From: Caedibacter sp. 38-128
Lineage (GTDB): Bacteria > Pseudomonadota > Alphaproteobacteria > Caedimonadales > Caedimonadaceae
Length of the DNA stretch: 64,000 nt
Direction: 5' to 3'
Assembly: GCA_001898705.1 (NCBI GenBank)
Contig: MKUU01000060.1
Coordinates: 1 to 64,000, forward strand
Shown here: piece after piece, positions 44,849 to 53,882 of the stretch
Layout of the letters: every line of letters begins with the position of its first letter
Numbering within the stretch: position 1 is the stretch's first letter
The notes under the pieces: generated by a model
Seen by the model: only the letters and a program-made list of their open reading frames with translations
Databases searched by the model: none
What the model was told of the DNA's origin: nothing
Translations under genes and position numbers: made by a program

Positions 44849-45259
44849 ATGTCGAAATGGTTATTAAAAACTGAACCTGGATCCTGGTCTTGGGAGCAAC
44901 AAATTCAATATCAAACAACAGCTTGGGATGGTGTTAGAAATTATCAAGCAGCTAATAATATGAAACGAATGAAAGAAGATGACCTATGTTTTTTCTATCA
45001 TTCAGTGAAAGAGAAAAGAATTGTTGGAATTGTAAGAGTAATTAAATCTGCGTATCCCGATCCTATAGACACAACGGGACATTTTGTATGTGTGGATGTA
45101 CAATTTGAAAAGGAATTAAAAAAGCCAGTATCATTATCTGATATTAAAAAAGTACCTCAATTTTCTCATCTTCCTCTTATTCGGCAATCGCGACTTTCTG
45201 TAATGGAGATTGATGAGACTTCTTGGAATCTCATATGCCAAATGGGTGGACTTTCTTAA
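44849..45259 (+). CDS. EVE-domain protein
   Basis: 136 residues, a single EVE (PUA-like) domain. Conserved blocks are WLLKTEPGSWSWE, AWDGVRNYQAANNMKRMK, CFFYHSVKEKRIVGIVRV and AYPDP. EVE domains bind modified bases in nucleic acids, and are relatives of YTH and ASCH domains. AAGG lies before the ATG. Placed after tsaD-gpsA, as often in alphaproteobacteria, and directly abutting the ligase gene. Confidence 0.92.
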   Translation: MSKWLLKTEPGSWSWEQQIQYQTTAWDGVRNYQAANNMKRMKEDDLCFFYHSVKEKRIVGIVRVIKSAYPDPIDTTGHFVCVDVQFEKELKKPVSLSDIKKVPQFSHLPLIRQSRLSVMEIDETSWNLICQMGGLS

Positions 45260-46537
45260 ATGATGAAAATGTCAATTTTTTGGCAAAGGTTACTAAGCTT
45301 TTTAGTTCTAACAATTTTACCTTTGAGTACGATTGCACCTCGCGCTATTGTGCCTCTTTTTCTTGTGTTTTTCTTAAGTATAAGTGCGTACTGGTTAGTT
45401 CAACAAACGCAAATTAATTTTAAAAGTATTTTTAATTCTATCCAAATAACGCATGGCCTTATCATCCTTGGATTTTTTCTTTTGTGGTCTCTATTAAGTG
45501 TTGTGTGGTCGATAGATCTTCAACATACACTTTATTTCTGGACAAAGCTTCTATTGCTATTGTTGGCAGGAATAGGTTTATCCCTCATGTTTCAAAAACT
45601 AGATAAAAATTTTAAAAGTCGGCTTTTATTGGCTCTTATGCTTGGACTCATCATAACAAATGCTTGGTTGATGATAGAGATTAAAACACAAGGAAAGTTC
45701 CTCTCTCTCATTAAAGGAGAGGTTTTTTGGCTAACATACTACAATAAAGCTCTCTCTCTTGAAGTTATGCTAATCTGGCCAATTTTAGCTTATTTAAATC
45801 GGTTTTTTAAGGCGAGTCCTGATCAAGAAGTAAAGTATTTAGCTTTAATATTTCAGTTGATTTTAATATTTCAAACAGCTTTTGTTATCCTTAATTTAGA
45901 AGCAACAACAGTAAAAATAGCTTTTATAATTGGAGCTTTAGTTGGCATATGTTCTTTGATAAAGGAAAGAATCATAAAATGGCTTTTACTAAGCACATGC
46001 GCTGCCATTTTTATGGCAGCTCCGTTACTTTATAAGCAGGTTCTGACGCCTAGTACAGTTGCAAACATAACGCATGAATTTATTGAAAAGCCAAGTTTTT
46101 ATCATCGACTATATATTTGGAGATTTGTCTCTGATGAGATTCTTTTAAAGCCTTGGACTGGATGGGGTTTAGATACATCACGTCATAAACATTTTGCAGA
46201 AAAGAAAATATTGTCGGATGAAATTAAAAAAGAAACCCCTTTTTTAAAAGTCGCTACTCTAGATTTACTCCCTCTGCATCCTCATAATTTGCCTTTACAA
46301 TTATGGTTGGAATTAGGATTTCCAGGGGTGTTTTTAATCCTTTACTTAATAAGTTTAATTATCTTTGCTATTCCTCGTCTTTTTAAGGAAAAATTTAATA
46401 GATCAGCTGCTTACGCTTCATTTTCAAGCGCTTTGATTGTAAATATTGGAAGTTATGGCATATGGCAGAGTTGGTGGGTTAGTGGACTTTGGTTGACTAT
46501 AATTTTTGTAAAATTTTTAGAAAGCGGAAATGACTAA
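45260..46537 (+). CDS. O-antigen ligase/polymerase (Wzy_C family)
   Basis: 425 residues, about 11-12 membrane helices. The large periplasmic loop (about 255-350) has RLYIWRFVSDEIL, PWTGWGLDTSRH and LHPHNLPLQLWLELGFPG, matching the Wzy_C domain of O-antigen ligases (WaaL) and polymerases. Could join O-chain to lipid A-core, or polymerise a capsule repeat. Starts one base after the EVE gene stop and overlaps the epimerase gene by 8 bases. Confidence 0.88.
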   Translation: MMKMSIFWQRLLSFLVLTILPLSTIAPRAIVPLFLVFFLSISAYWLVQQTQINFKSIFNSIQITHGLIILGFFLLWSLLSVVWSIDLQHTLYFWTKLLLLLLAGIGLSLMFQKLDKNFKSRLLLALMLGLIITNAWLMIEIKTQGKFLSLIKGEVFWLTYYNKALSLEVMLIWPILAYLNRFFKASPDQEVKYLALIFQLILIFQTAFVILNLEATTVKIAFIIGALVGICSLIKERIIKWLLLSTCAAIFMAAPLLYKQVLTPSTVANITHEFIEKPSFYHRLYIWRFVSDEILLKPWTGWGLDTSRHKHFAEKKILSDEIKKETPFLKVATLDLLPLHPHNLPLQLWLELGFPGVFLILYLISLIIFAIPRLFKEKFNRSAAYASFSSALIVNIGSYGIWQSWWVSGLWLTIIFVKFLESGND

Positions 46538-47501
46538 AGTTTTGATCACAGGAACTTCTGGTTTTATAGGGCAGGCTTTATGCTCCTTCTTGACAGAAAA
46601 GAGGATTGGTATCAAAGCAGCTTTGCGCCACAAGCAAGATACATACCCATATGAATTTTCAGTTGTCGAAGATATCACTAAAGAGACAGAATGGGAAAAA
46701 GCACTAAAGGGGGTTGAGATGGTTGTTCATCTTGCAGCCCAAGCACACGGCGTTAAACGGGGTCATTACTCAAAGCAGCAACAAGATGCTTTCGCTCTTT
46801 TTAATATTAATGTGACAGGGACAAAAGCTTTAGTGCAAGCAGCATGTAATGCCGAGGTAAAGCATTTTGTTTATTTAAGTTCTATAAAAGTAAATGGCGA
46901 GACAACACATTCAAAACCATTTGTAGAAAAAGATGTTCCTCACCCTGAAGATGAATATGGGCAATCGAAGCTACAGGCAGAAGAGGCTATAAAATCTTAC
47001 TGCACAGGCAGTAAAATGAGTTATACAATCTTACGGTCACCTCTTGTATATGGTCCAAAAGTAAAGGGTAACTTTTTAGATTTATTGCGTCTAAGTGCTT
47101 CAAAAATTCCATTGCCGTTTGCAGCTATTAACAATAAACGTAGCTTAATATATATTGAAAATTTATTAGATATTATATACTTATCTTTAATGCATCCAAA
47201 GGCAAGGAATGAGACCTTTTTGCTGTGTGATGGGCAAGATTTATCGATTCAGGAACTTGTTACTCAAATACGAAAAGCTATGAAACTATCTTCTCATCTA
47301 TGGTATTGTCCTTTAGCCATGCTAGAGTTTATTTTTAAAGTTTTGAAAAGAGAGCAAGCGTTTTTACGATTATCGTCCTCTTTACAGGTAGATAACCAAA
47401 AATTAAGATCATATGTTGGTTGGCAGCCACGATTCTCAGTTGAACAAGGTCTAGAAAAAACGATTCAATGGTTTCTTTCTGAGAAAAAACAATATTTGTA
47501 G
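46530..47501 (+). CDS. NAD-dependent sugar epimerase/dehydratase
   Basis: 323 residues of the extended SDR family. Rossmann loop ITGTSGFIGQALCSF; catalytic Ser in YLSSIKVNGE and Tyr/Lys in YGQSKLQAEE. Resembles WbpV/WbiB-type nucleotide-sugar 4-epimerases/reductases of O-antigen clusters. In a compact plus-strand surface-polysaccharide group with the ligase and the CapD-like gene. Confidence 0.9.
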   Translation: MTKVLITGTSGFIGQALCSFLTEKRIGIKAALRHKQDTYPYEFSVVEDITKETEWEKALKGVEMVVHLAAQAHGVKRGHYSKQQQDAFALFNINVTGTKALVQAACNAEVKHFVYLSSIKVNGETTHSKPFVEKDVPHPEDEYGQSKLQAEEAIKSYCTGSKMSYTILRSPLVYGPKVKGNFLDLLRLSASKIPLPFAAINNKRSLIYIENLLDIIYLSLMHPKARNETFLLCDGQDLSIQELVTQIRKAMKLSSHLWYCPLAMLEFIFKVLKREQAFLRLSSSLQVDNQKLRSYVGWQPRFSVEQGLEKTIQWFLSEKKQYL

Positions 47502-47509
47502 GATTATTT

Positions 47510-49468
47510 ATGAAATCAGGCTTAGCAACAGTTCAATTTTTAAAAAGAGCATCTAATATTTTCAACTTTATTGATCGAAAATATATTGTGATTTCATATG
47601 ATTTTCTGGTTTCACTTATGGCGATTCCATTAGCATTATGGATTCGAGTTGGGGCAGATATTACAGATTATCCTATAGATTTTATTATTAAACATATGGT
47701 TGTTTTTGGCTTGCTTTCAATAAGCATATTTTTATGGTTGAAGACATACTGTGCGATGTGGCGCTACGCCTCAATACGTGAAATTATGACCATTGTCATC
47801 TCTGTCACTTATACAGTTCTTCTTTATATCCCTGCTATGTTCATAATGTCCCAAGCGATTGTCATGCCACGCTCAGTTATTGTTCTAATATGGGGCCTTA
47901 ATATTAGTTTTTTAAGTGCAGGTCGTTTTGTATATCGTATCCTACAAGATTATGTTTCTTTTCAAATTGGAAAGTTATCCGCATCTGACGATGCTTTAGC
48001 TCGATTGCTTTTAGTTGGGATTTCAGATCAAACAGGTCATTTTATTCAAGATATTAATCGTTATGCAGGCAGAACCTATAAAATAGTTGGAATTATTGAT
48101 AGGGATCGTCATCGTTTAGGGGGGCAAGTCCACGGCGTAGAAGTCATTGGAACTGTAGATGATTTAAAGAAGGTCATCGCTCATCTTAATACGATTGGAG
48201 ATCACCCGCACCACCTAGTTATTACAGATCCTGATTTTAAAGGTGAGCCTTTAAGAAGAATTATAGAAATCAGTAAAAGTTTAAAAGTGGACGTAGCCCG
48301 TGCTCCTAAATTAACAGATTTTAAAGGATCTGATTCACGTAGTATCGAGATAGAGCCAATTTCTATTGAAGATCTTTTACATCGTCCAGAAGTTATTTTG
48401 GATCGTAAAAGCATGCATGATTTTGTGCATGGAAAGAGAATAATGGTAACGGGAGCAGGAGGAACAATTGGAAGCGAACTTGTTAGACAAATTGCGGATT
48501 TTGGTCCAGCCCATTTGAGCCTTGTTGATCATTCAGAGTATTCATTATATTTACTTGATCTTAATCTATCAGAAGAACATACATCCTTGTCACGCTCAAT
48601 TTGCTTAGGAGATGTTTCAGATTATAAGCGTATCTCAGATCTTTTTAGTATAGAGAAACCTGAAATAGTTTTTCATGCTGCTGCATTAAAGCATGTACCA
48701 ATCGCTGAGATGAACCCAAATGAAACAATCTTAACGAATGTGATTGGTACTCGAAATATTGCAGAAGCTAGCCGCACTTTTAAAGTTAAAGCTATGGTAT
48801 TAATTTCAACGGATAAGGCGGTTAATCCTTCTGGGGTCATGGGAACAACAAAACGTCTTGCTGAAAGCTATTGCCAAGCTTTGGATGCTCTTAATGATGG
48901 TACAAGATTTATTACAACACGGTTTGGAAATGTTCTGGGATCTACAGGATCGGTCGTCCCTTTATTTCAGCGTCAAATTAGTCGTGGTGGACCCCTCACG
49001 TTGACTGACCCTAACATTCGCCGCTATTTCATGTTAGTTCGTGAAGCAGTTGAGCTAGTTTTGCAAGCAGCAGCGCTTGGATATAATAGTGCAAAATCAA
49101 GTGGACAAATATTTGTACTTGAAATGGGAGAATCAGTTAAAATTAAAGATCTTGCTTATCAAATGATTTTATTAGCAGGATTAACACCTGAAAAAGATAT
49201 CAAAATTAATTATACTGGATTACGACCAGGTGAAAAACTGTATGAAGAGCTTTTCTATGAAACTGAAAAATTAATGCCTACCTCTTGTCCTGGATTGATG
49301 TTAGCGTCTCCTCAGGTGGTGTCATATTCAGTCCTTCAAAATAAAATAAATGAACTTGAGGAAAAAGCACGGGCTCGAGATACTCAAAGTAGTTTAAGAC
49401 TTTTAAAAAACTTGGTTCCTGAATATAAAAAATCGACCTCTAAGGAAGATAAAAAGAAAAATATATAA
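47510..49468 (+). CDS. CapD/WbpM-type nucleotide-sugar 4,6-dehydratase
   Basis: 652 residues. N-terminal membrane part with four or five helices (about 20-150), a Rossmann-like middle (about 160-300) and a C-terminal SDR dehydratase (about 310-640) with VTGAGGTIGSELVRQI. The active site reads VNPSGVMGTTKRLAES, in which Met replaces the usual Tyr, as in WbpM, PglF and FlaA1-like large dehydratases. Probably forms UDP-4-keto-6-deoxy sugar for O-antigen or capsule. Lys-rich end KKSTSKEDKKKNI. Confidence 0.93.
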   Translation: MKSGLATVQFLKRASNIFNFIDRKYIVISYDFLVSLMAIPLALWIRVGADITDYPIDFIIKHMVVFGLLSISIFLWLKTYCAMWRYASIREIMTIVISVTYTVLLYIPAMFIMSQAIVMPRSVIVLIWGLNISFLSAGRFVYRILQDYVSFQIGKLSASDDALARLLLVGISDQTGHFIQDINRYAGRTYKIVGIIDRDRHRLGGQVHGVEVIGTVDDLKKVIAHLNTIGDHPHHLVITDPDFKGEPLRRIIEISKSLKVDVARAPKLTDFKGSDSRSIEIEPISIEDLLHRPEVILDRKSMHDFVHGKRIMVTGAGGTIGSELVRQIADFGPAHLSLVDHSEYSLYLLDLNLSEEHTSLSRSICLGDVSDYKRISDLFSIEKPEIVFHAAALKHVPIAEMNPNETILTNVIGTRNIAEASRTFKVKAMVLISTDKAVNPSGVMGTTKRLAESYCQALDALNDGTRFITTRFGNVLGSTGSVVPLFQRQISRGGPLTLTDPNIRRYFMLVREAVELVLQAAALGYNSAKSSGQIFVLEMGESVKIKDLAYQMILLAGLTPEKDIKINYTGLRPGEKLYEELFYETEKLMPTSCPGLMLASPQVVSYSVLQNKINELEEKARARDTQSSLRLLKNLVPEYKKSTSKEDKKKNI

Positions 49469-49639
49469 TTTCTTAGAAGGGGAAATAATCATTTGAGTCG
49501 AAAAAAGGAATGCATGGTCATTTTTCTTTAAGAAGAATTACTTACGAGAGAGGTCTCAAACTCTAAATTCTTATTGATCAATTACCCAAATATCATGTAT
49601 GAAGAAGTTTGTTAAACCAAAGCTGAACAGGAGTTTAAA

Positions 49640-50254
49640 ATGACTGCGGTTGGAAATTTACGAGTTGAAACACGTGCTAATGCAGGTCGTGGAGCTTCAA
49701 GAGCACTACGTAACCAAAACAAAATCCCCGGTATTCTTTATGGAGGCGATAAGGAAAATGTACTTTTAGCTGTTGACCCAAGAGATGTTTTAAAAGGACT
49801 GCATCAAGCAGGCTTTTATTCCACAATTTTTGAATTAAATCTTAATGGAAAGACTGAAAAAGCTTTAGTGCGCGATGTCCAATTTCACCCCGTGACAGAT
49901 AATCCAATACATATTGATTTTTGGAGAGTAAGTAAGGATTCTAAAATCCATCTTAGCATTCCTGTTGTTTTCATTAATGAGAATAAATGTCCAGGAATTA
50001 AACGTGGAGGCGTCTTAAATATAGTTCTTCATACGCTTGATGTCACTTGTCTAGCGGATAACATTCCTGAACAAATTACAGTTGACCTAGAAGGTTTAGA
50101 AATTGGAGCCAGTGTTCATACAGCCTCGATTAATCTTCCAAAAGGTGTTGCAGTTACCCATCTTGAACGTGACAGTACGTTAGCAACAATTGTACCTCCG
50201 ACAGTTCAAACTGAAGGTGCTGCTGGAAGCTCAGAATCTTCTGCATCCTCATAA
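49640..50254 (+). CDS. rplY: 50S ribosomal protein L25/CTC form
   Basis: 204 residues. Two-domain CTC/TL5 type: an N-terminal 5S rRNA-binding domain (about 1-95; RGASRALRNQNKIPGILYGG, FHPVTDNPIHIDFWRV) and a C-terminal CTC domain (about 100-190), ending in a Ser-rich tail. AACAGGAG precedes the ATG. The 171-base gap upstream should carry its promoter; TTGATC and TATGAA 18 bases apart near 49576-49605 are a weak candidate. Followed by pth, the usual order. Confidence 0.95.
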   Translation: MTAVGNLRVETRANAGRGASRALRNQNKIPGILYGGDKENVLLAVDPRDVLKGLHQAGFYSTIFELNLNGKTEKALVRDVQFHPVTDNPIHIDFWRVSKDSKIHLSIPVVFINENKCPGIKRGGVLNIVLHTLDVTCLADNIPEQITVDLEGLEIGASVHTASINLPKGVAVTHLERDSTLATIVPPTVQTEGAAGSSESSASS

Positions 50255-50272
50255 TCTTCAGGGAAGAATGAA

Positions 50273-50836
50273 ATGCTTTTGGTGGGCTTGGGGAATCCTG
50301 GTCCTGAATATGCTTTGAACAGGCATAATATAGGATTTCAAGTTATTGATTCTATAGCCCATCATTACTCTTTTAATAGCTTTAAACGTCACGGACAGGG
50401 GCTATTCTCAGAGAGGTTAATCCAAGGGGAAAAAATATCTCTTTTAAAACCTGTGACTTATATGAATAGGTCTGGAATTGCAGTTGCAGAATTTGCATCA
50501 TTTTTTAAAATTCCTTTAGAAGATATCGTCGTTATTCATGATGAATTAGATTTGGAATTGGGTCGTCTCAAAGTGAAACAAGGAGGGGGCCATGGGGGAC
50601 ATAATGGCTTAAAGAGCCTTGATGCGCATGTAGGAAAAGATTATTGGCGATTGAGGATAGGCATAGGGCATCCAGGTTGTCGGGAAGCAGTCACTTCGCA
50701 TGTTTTAGGGAATTTCTCAAAAAATGAAGAAGGCCATCGTGAGAAAATAATTAATGCCATTCTGAATAATTTATCTTTTTTGCTCAAAAAGGAGATGGCA
50801 GCGTTTATGAATAATGTGGCCTTAGAATTGCAATAA
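50273..50836 (+). CDS. pth: Peptidyl-tRNA hydrolase
   Basis: 187 residues. Releases peptides from peptidyl-tRNA. Catalytic His in LNRHNIGFQVID (GNPGPEYALNRHN), Asp in IHDELDLELG, and Asn sites in KPVTYMNRSG and GGHGGHNGLKSL. Lies between rplY and ychF, as usual. Confidence 0.96.
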   Translation: MLLVGLGNPGPEYALNRHNIGFQVIDSIAHHYSFNSFKRHGQGLFSERLIQGEKISLLKPVTYMNRSGIAVAEFASFFKIPLEDIVVIHDELDLELGRLKVKQGGGHGGHNGLKSLDAHVGKDYWRLRIGIGHPGCREAVTSHVLGNFSKNEEGHREKIINAILNNLSFLLKKEMAAFMNNVALELQ

Positions 50837-50850
50837 AATAGGAAAGAATT

Positions 50851-51951
50851 ATGGGATTTAATTGTGGTATTGTTGGTCTTCCTAATGTAGGAAAATCTAC
50901 TCTTTTTAATGCGTTAACTGCGACTGCAGCCGCTGAAGCTGCAAATTATCCTTTTTGTACAATTGAGCCAAACGTTGGGCGTGTAGGGGTTCCAGATGAA
51001 AGACTTGATAAGCTTGCTCAGATTGCAAAATCTGCTAAATTGATTCCCACACAGCTTGAATTTGTTGATATTGCTGGTCTTGTAAGGGGAGCTAGCCGAG
51101 GTGAGGGGTTGGGAAATCAATTTTTAGGACATATCCGTGAAGTTGATGCTATTATTCATGTCTTAAGATGTTTTGAAGATACAGATATTACGCATGTGGA
51201 GGGATCAGTTGATCCTATAAGAGACGCGGAAATTATCAATACTGAATTAATGCTTGCAGATTTAGAGAATATAGAGCGCCGATTAACTGCATTACAGAAG
51301 AAAGCTAAAGTAGGAGATAAAGATTCTCAAAACCAGTTGGCTTTGCTCGAGAAAATTAAACCTATTTTAGAAGCAGGAAATCCTGCACGTTATGTTCAGC
51401 TCGATGAAGCTGAAAAAGTTGTTTTTAAGCAACTACAACTGTTGACAGGAAAACCTGTTTTGTACGTTGCAAACGTGCGAGAAGATGAAGCTGCTTCTGG
51501 TAATAAATTTACAGAACAAGTAGAAGAAATGGCGCGCAAAGAGAATGCTCATGCAGTTGTGATTTCTGCTGCAATTGAAGCTGAAATTATAACTTTAAGT
51601 CACCAGGAAGAAAGACAAAGTTTCTTAGAAAGTTTAGGTCTTCAAGAAACTGGATTAGCACGCGTGATAAGACAAGGGTATGCTCTTTTAAATCTCTTAA
51701 CCTTTTTTACCGTTGGTCCTAAAGAAGCTAGAGCGTGGACTGTTCGACAAGGAGCAAAAGCACCTGAAGGTGCAGGCGTTATTCATAGTGATTTTGAAAG
51801 AGGTTTTATCTGTGCAGAGACAATTTCTTATGAAGACTATGTTGCTTTTGAGGGAGAGCAAGGAGCCAAAAGTGCGGGTAAAATGCGTCAAGAGGGACGA
51901 GATTATTTTATCCAGGATGGTGATGTTTTCCATTTTCGATTCAATGTCTAA
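50851..51951 (+). CDS. ychF: Ribosome-associated ATPase/GTPase YchF
   Basis: 366 residues. OBG-family P-loop [15 protein letters not shown], switch region [17 protein letters not shown], a coiled coil (about 130-165) and a C-terminal TGS domain (about 285-366). YchF prefers ATP and acts on ribosomes or the oxidative-stress response. AAAGAA precedes the ATG. The gene runs to the end of NDUFA9-like gene on the opposite strand. Confidence 0.96.
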   Translation: MGFNCGIVGLPNVGKSTLFNALTATAAAEAANYPFCTIEPNVGRVGVPDERLDKLAQIAKSAKLIPTQLEFVDIAGLVRGASRGEGLGNQFLGHIREVDAIIHVLRCFEDTDITHVEGSVDPIRDAEIINTELMLADLENIERRLTALQKKAKVGDKDSQNQLALLEKIKPILEAGNPARYVQLDEAEKVVFKQLQLLTGKPVLYVANVREDEAASGNKFTEQVEEMARKENAHAVVISAAIEAEIITLSHQEERQSFLESLGLQETGLARVIRQGYALLNLLTFFTVGPKEARAWTVRQGAKAPEGAGVIHSDFERGFICAETISYEDYVAFEGEQGAKSAGKMRQEGRDYFIQDGDVFHFRFNV

Positions 51952-52878
51952 TTAAATCTTTATTTTGTAACGAGACAAATATCGAGGTAGAATAGACTCA
52001 AGTGCGCTTGGTACGATGCCTAAGTCTCTAAAAGTGAGGCTACCTTTATTGAGAATATTATCTTTTTCCAACAATTTTACTTGATCTCTTGTTAAGGGGG
52101 GCGTTGGTAGAAATTCACCAAAAAATCCAATAATTTTAGCGATCAAATAAGGAAGAGGGAGTAATAGGCGATTAAGGTGAATAATTTTGAGCATGAATTC
52201 AAAGAGCTCTTTAAAAGAGTATATCTTAGGTCCTCCCAGCTCATATATTTTTCCTTGAGATTCTGGTTGTTTAGCTGCTGTCATCATAGCCTCGACGACG
52301 TCCTCGACATATGCAGGCTGGAGACGTATTTTTCCACTTCCAATTAAAGGGAGCACAGGAGAAAAACGACTTATTTCTGAAAAGCGATTAAAGAAGTGAT
52401 CATGCGGACCAAACACTAAGCTAGGGCGGAAGATAGTGGCTTGCGGGTATGCCTTAAGAACTGCTTGTTCCCCTTGGCTTTTTGTTATTGCATATACTGA
52501 TTTTGAGGTAGGCTCAGCGCTTAATGCAGACATATGTAAGAGTCGTTTGACACCTTTTTGGGCAGCGCTTTTAGCAATAGTTTCCGCTAGATCAATATGA
52601 ATTCTTTTGAAGGTCGAGCTTCCTTTTTCATAAAGGATACCGATAAGGTTGATCACAATTTCTGAATCTGCACAACAAGCTTCTATCTCTTGTTTGTTAT
52701 ATGGGTTGATTTTTAGAAGAGTAATTTGGCCAACATGTCCCATTGTTTTCAAGAATAAAGCATGGTCGGGATTGCGAACGGGCACACGAATGATAGCACC
52801 TTCACGTGCAAATCTTTGAACAAGACTGCGGCCAATAAATCCTGAGCCTCCAAAAATGGTAACTTGTTTGCCCTGCAT
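51952..52878 (-). CDS. NDUFA9-like NAD(P)-binding complex I protein
   Basis: 308 residues of the atypical SDR type. N-terminal VTIFGGSGFIGRSLVQRF dinucleotide loop, VINLIGILYEKG and HMSALSAEPTSKSVYAITKS. These match the bacterial homologues of complex I subunit NDUFA9. It lacks a normal YxxxK pair apart from YAITKS, in line with a structural role. Adjacent to an NDUFAF5-like gene on the same strand, which supports the complex I assignment. Converges tail to tail with ychF with no gap. Confidence 0.87.
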   Translation of the reverse strand: MQGKQVTIFGGSGFIGRSLVQRFAREGAIIRVPVRNPDHALFLKTMGHVGQITLLKINPYNKQEIEACCADSEIVINLIGILYEKGSSTFKRIHIDLAETIAKSAAQKGVKRLLHMSALSAEPTSKSVYAITKSQGEQAVLKAYPQATIFRPSLVFGPHDHFFNRFSEISRFSPVLPLIGSGKIRLQPAYVEDVVEAMMTAAKQPESQGKIYELGGPKIYSFKELFEFMLKIIHLNRLLLPLPYLIAKIIGFFGEFLPTPPLTRDQVKLLEKDNILNKGSLTFRDLGIVPSALESILPRYLSRYKIKI

Positions 52879-52938
52879 GAAATCCTCTTATTTTAAGCAC
52901 CATATCATAATGATCTTGAGGCAACAACTTTCTATAAA

Positions 52939-53817
52939 TTAGAAGATTTTAGTTAAGGAAACTTGTCCTGAGCCTTTAGCACAGCTCTTAGGTTGAGATT
53001 GATCAGGCTTCCAACCACATAAATGAATTAATTCAAGAGTTACTTTAAGACGTTGATGCTCGTCTAAGTAGCGTTGTCGATAGAACTGTTCTGCTAAGAT
53101 AAATAGATTTTTGGGAGGTATTTTTAGGGATCGTTCAACCATATAGTTACTCTCTCCCAATTGTTTAACATCTTTAAACAAAAGGTTGAGTGAGGAATAA
53201 CTAATTTTTAATAAATCCCGATCAACAACTGGAAGAGAAAAACCTGAATGTTGTATAAGTTCAGCTGCAGTTGAAATGTTAACCATTGGAATGATCCGGG
53301 GACTTACGCCTCCTGTAAGCTCAATTTCAGCTTGTAAGAGAACTTCTCTTGCTTCTTGAAGTGTGTCACCTCCTATAAAGCTGGAAAGAAAAAGCCCGTC
53401 AGGCTTAAGAATACGCCTATATTCTGTGAGAGTTTTAGGGATATTGTTAAGGTGATGAAAAGAAGCGCAAGATATAGCTAAATCAAAGGATTCAGCAGAA
53501 AATGGAAGCTGTTCTTCATAACAGACGGTAGAATCGTAATGAACATTAGTAGGAGGCGGAAAGGGAACAATATTTCCCTTTACGATAGAGTCTATATTTA
53601 CATATCTATGTTTTAAGAACTTTAAAAAGCTGTCAGAAAACTCTCCATAGAGAAAGATATTTTTAAAATCCCTTTTTGTAAACTCAAGTCGGGTAATAAG
53701 TTCTTTTTCAATAAGATCAACATAGAAGTGATCTTTTTGAAATACTTTTAAGGCATTTTTTTTTAGCAGTTTGAGATGTGCTAGCTCAAAAATAAGATTT
53801 AAGTGAGATTTTGTCAT
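52939..53817 (-). CDS. NDUFAF5/BioC-like SAM-dependent methyltransferase
   Basis: 292 residues. A class I methyltransferase fold (about 60-190) with LPFSAESFDLAISCASFHHL and RRILKPDGLFLSSFIGG. Blocks GGDTLQEAREVLLQAE, GGVSPRI and the ending GSGQVSLTKIF are those of NDUFAF5-type complex I assembly factors more than of BioC. NDUFAF5 hydroxylates an Arg of NDUFS7. The N-terminal SAM-binding GxGxG is degenerate here (IFLYGEFSDSFLKF). Next to the NDUFA9-like gene; nuo genes are not in the window. Confidence 0.82.
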   Translation of the reverse strand: MTKSHLNLIFELAHLKLLKKNALKVFQKDHFYVDLIEKELITRLEFTKRDFKNIFLYGEFSDSFLKFLKHRYVNIDSIVKGNIVPFPPPTNVHYDSTVCYEEQLPFSAESFDLAISCASFHHLNNIPKTLTEYRRILKPDGLFLSSFIGGDTLQEAREVLLQAEIELTGGVSPRIIPMVNISTAAELIQHSGFSLPVVDRDLLKISYSSLNLLFKDVKQLGESNYMVERSLKIPPKNLFILAEQFYRQRYLDEHQRLKVTLELIHLCGWKPDQSQPKSCAKGSGQVSLTKIF

Positions 53818-53882
53818 AACTTATAAAGGTATGTTCTTATATGTGATTAGCACTAACTAGTATTCATTCTACAAGATTTATT

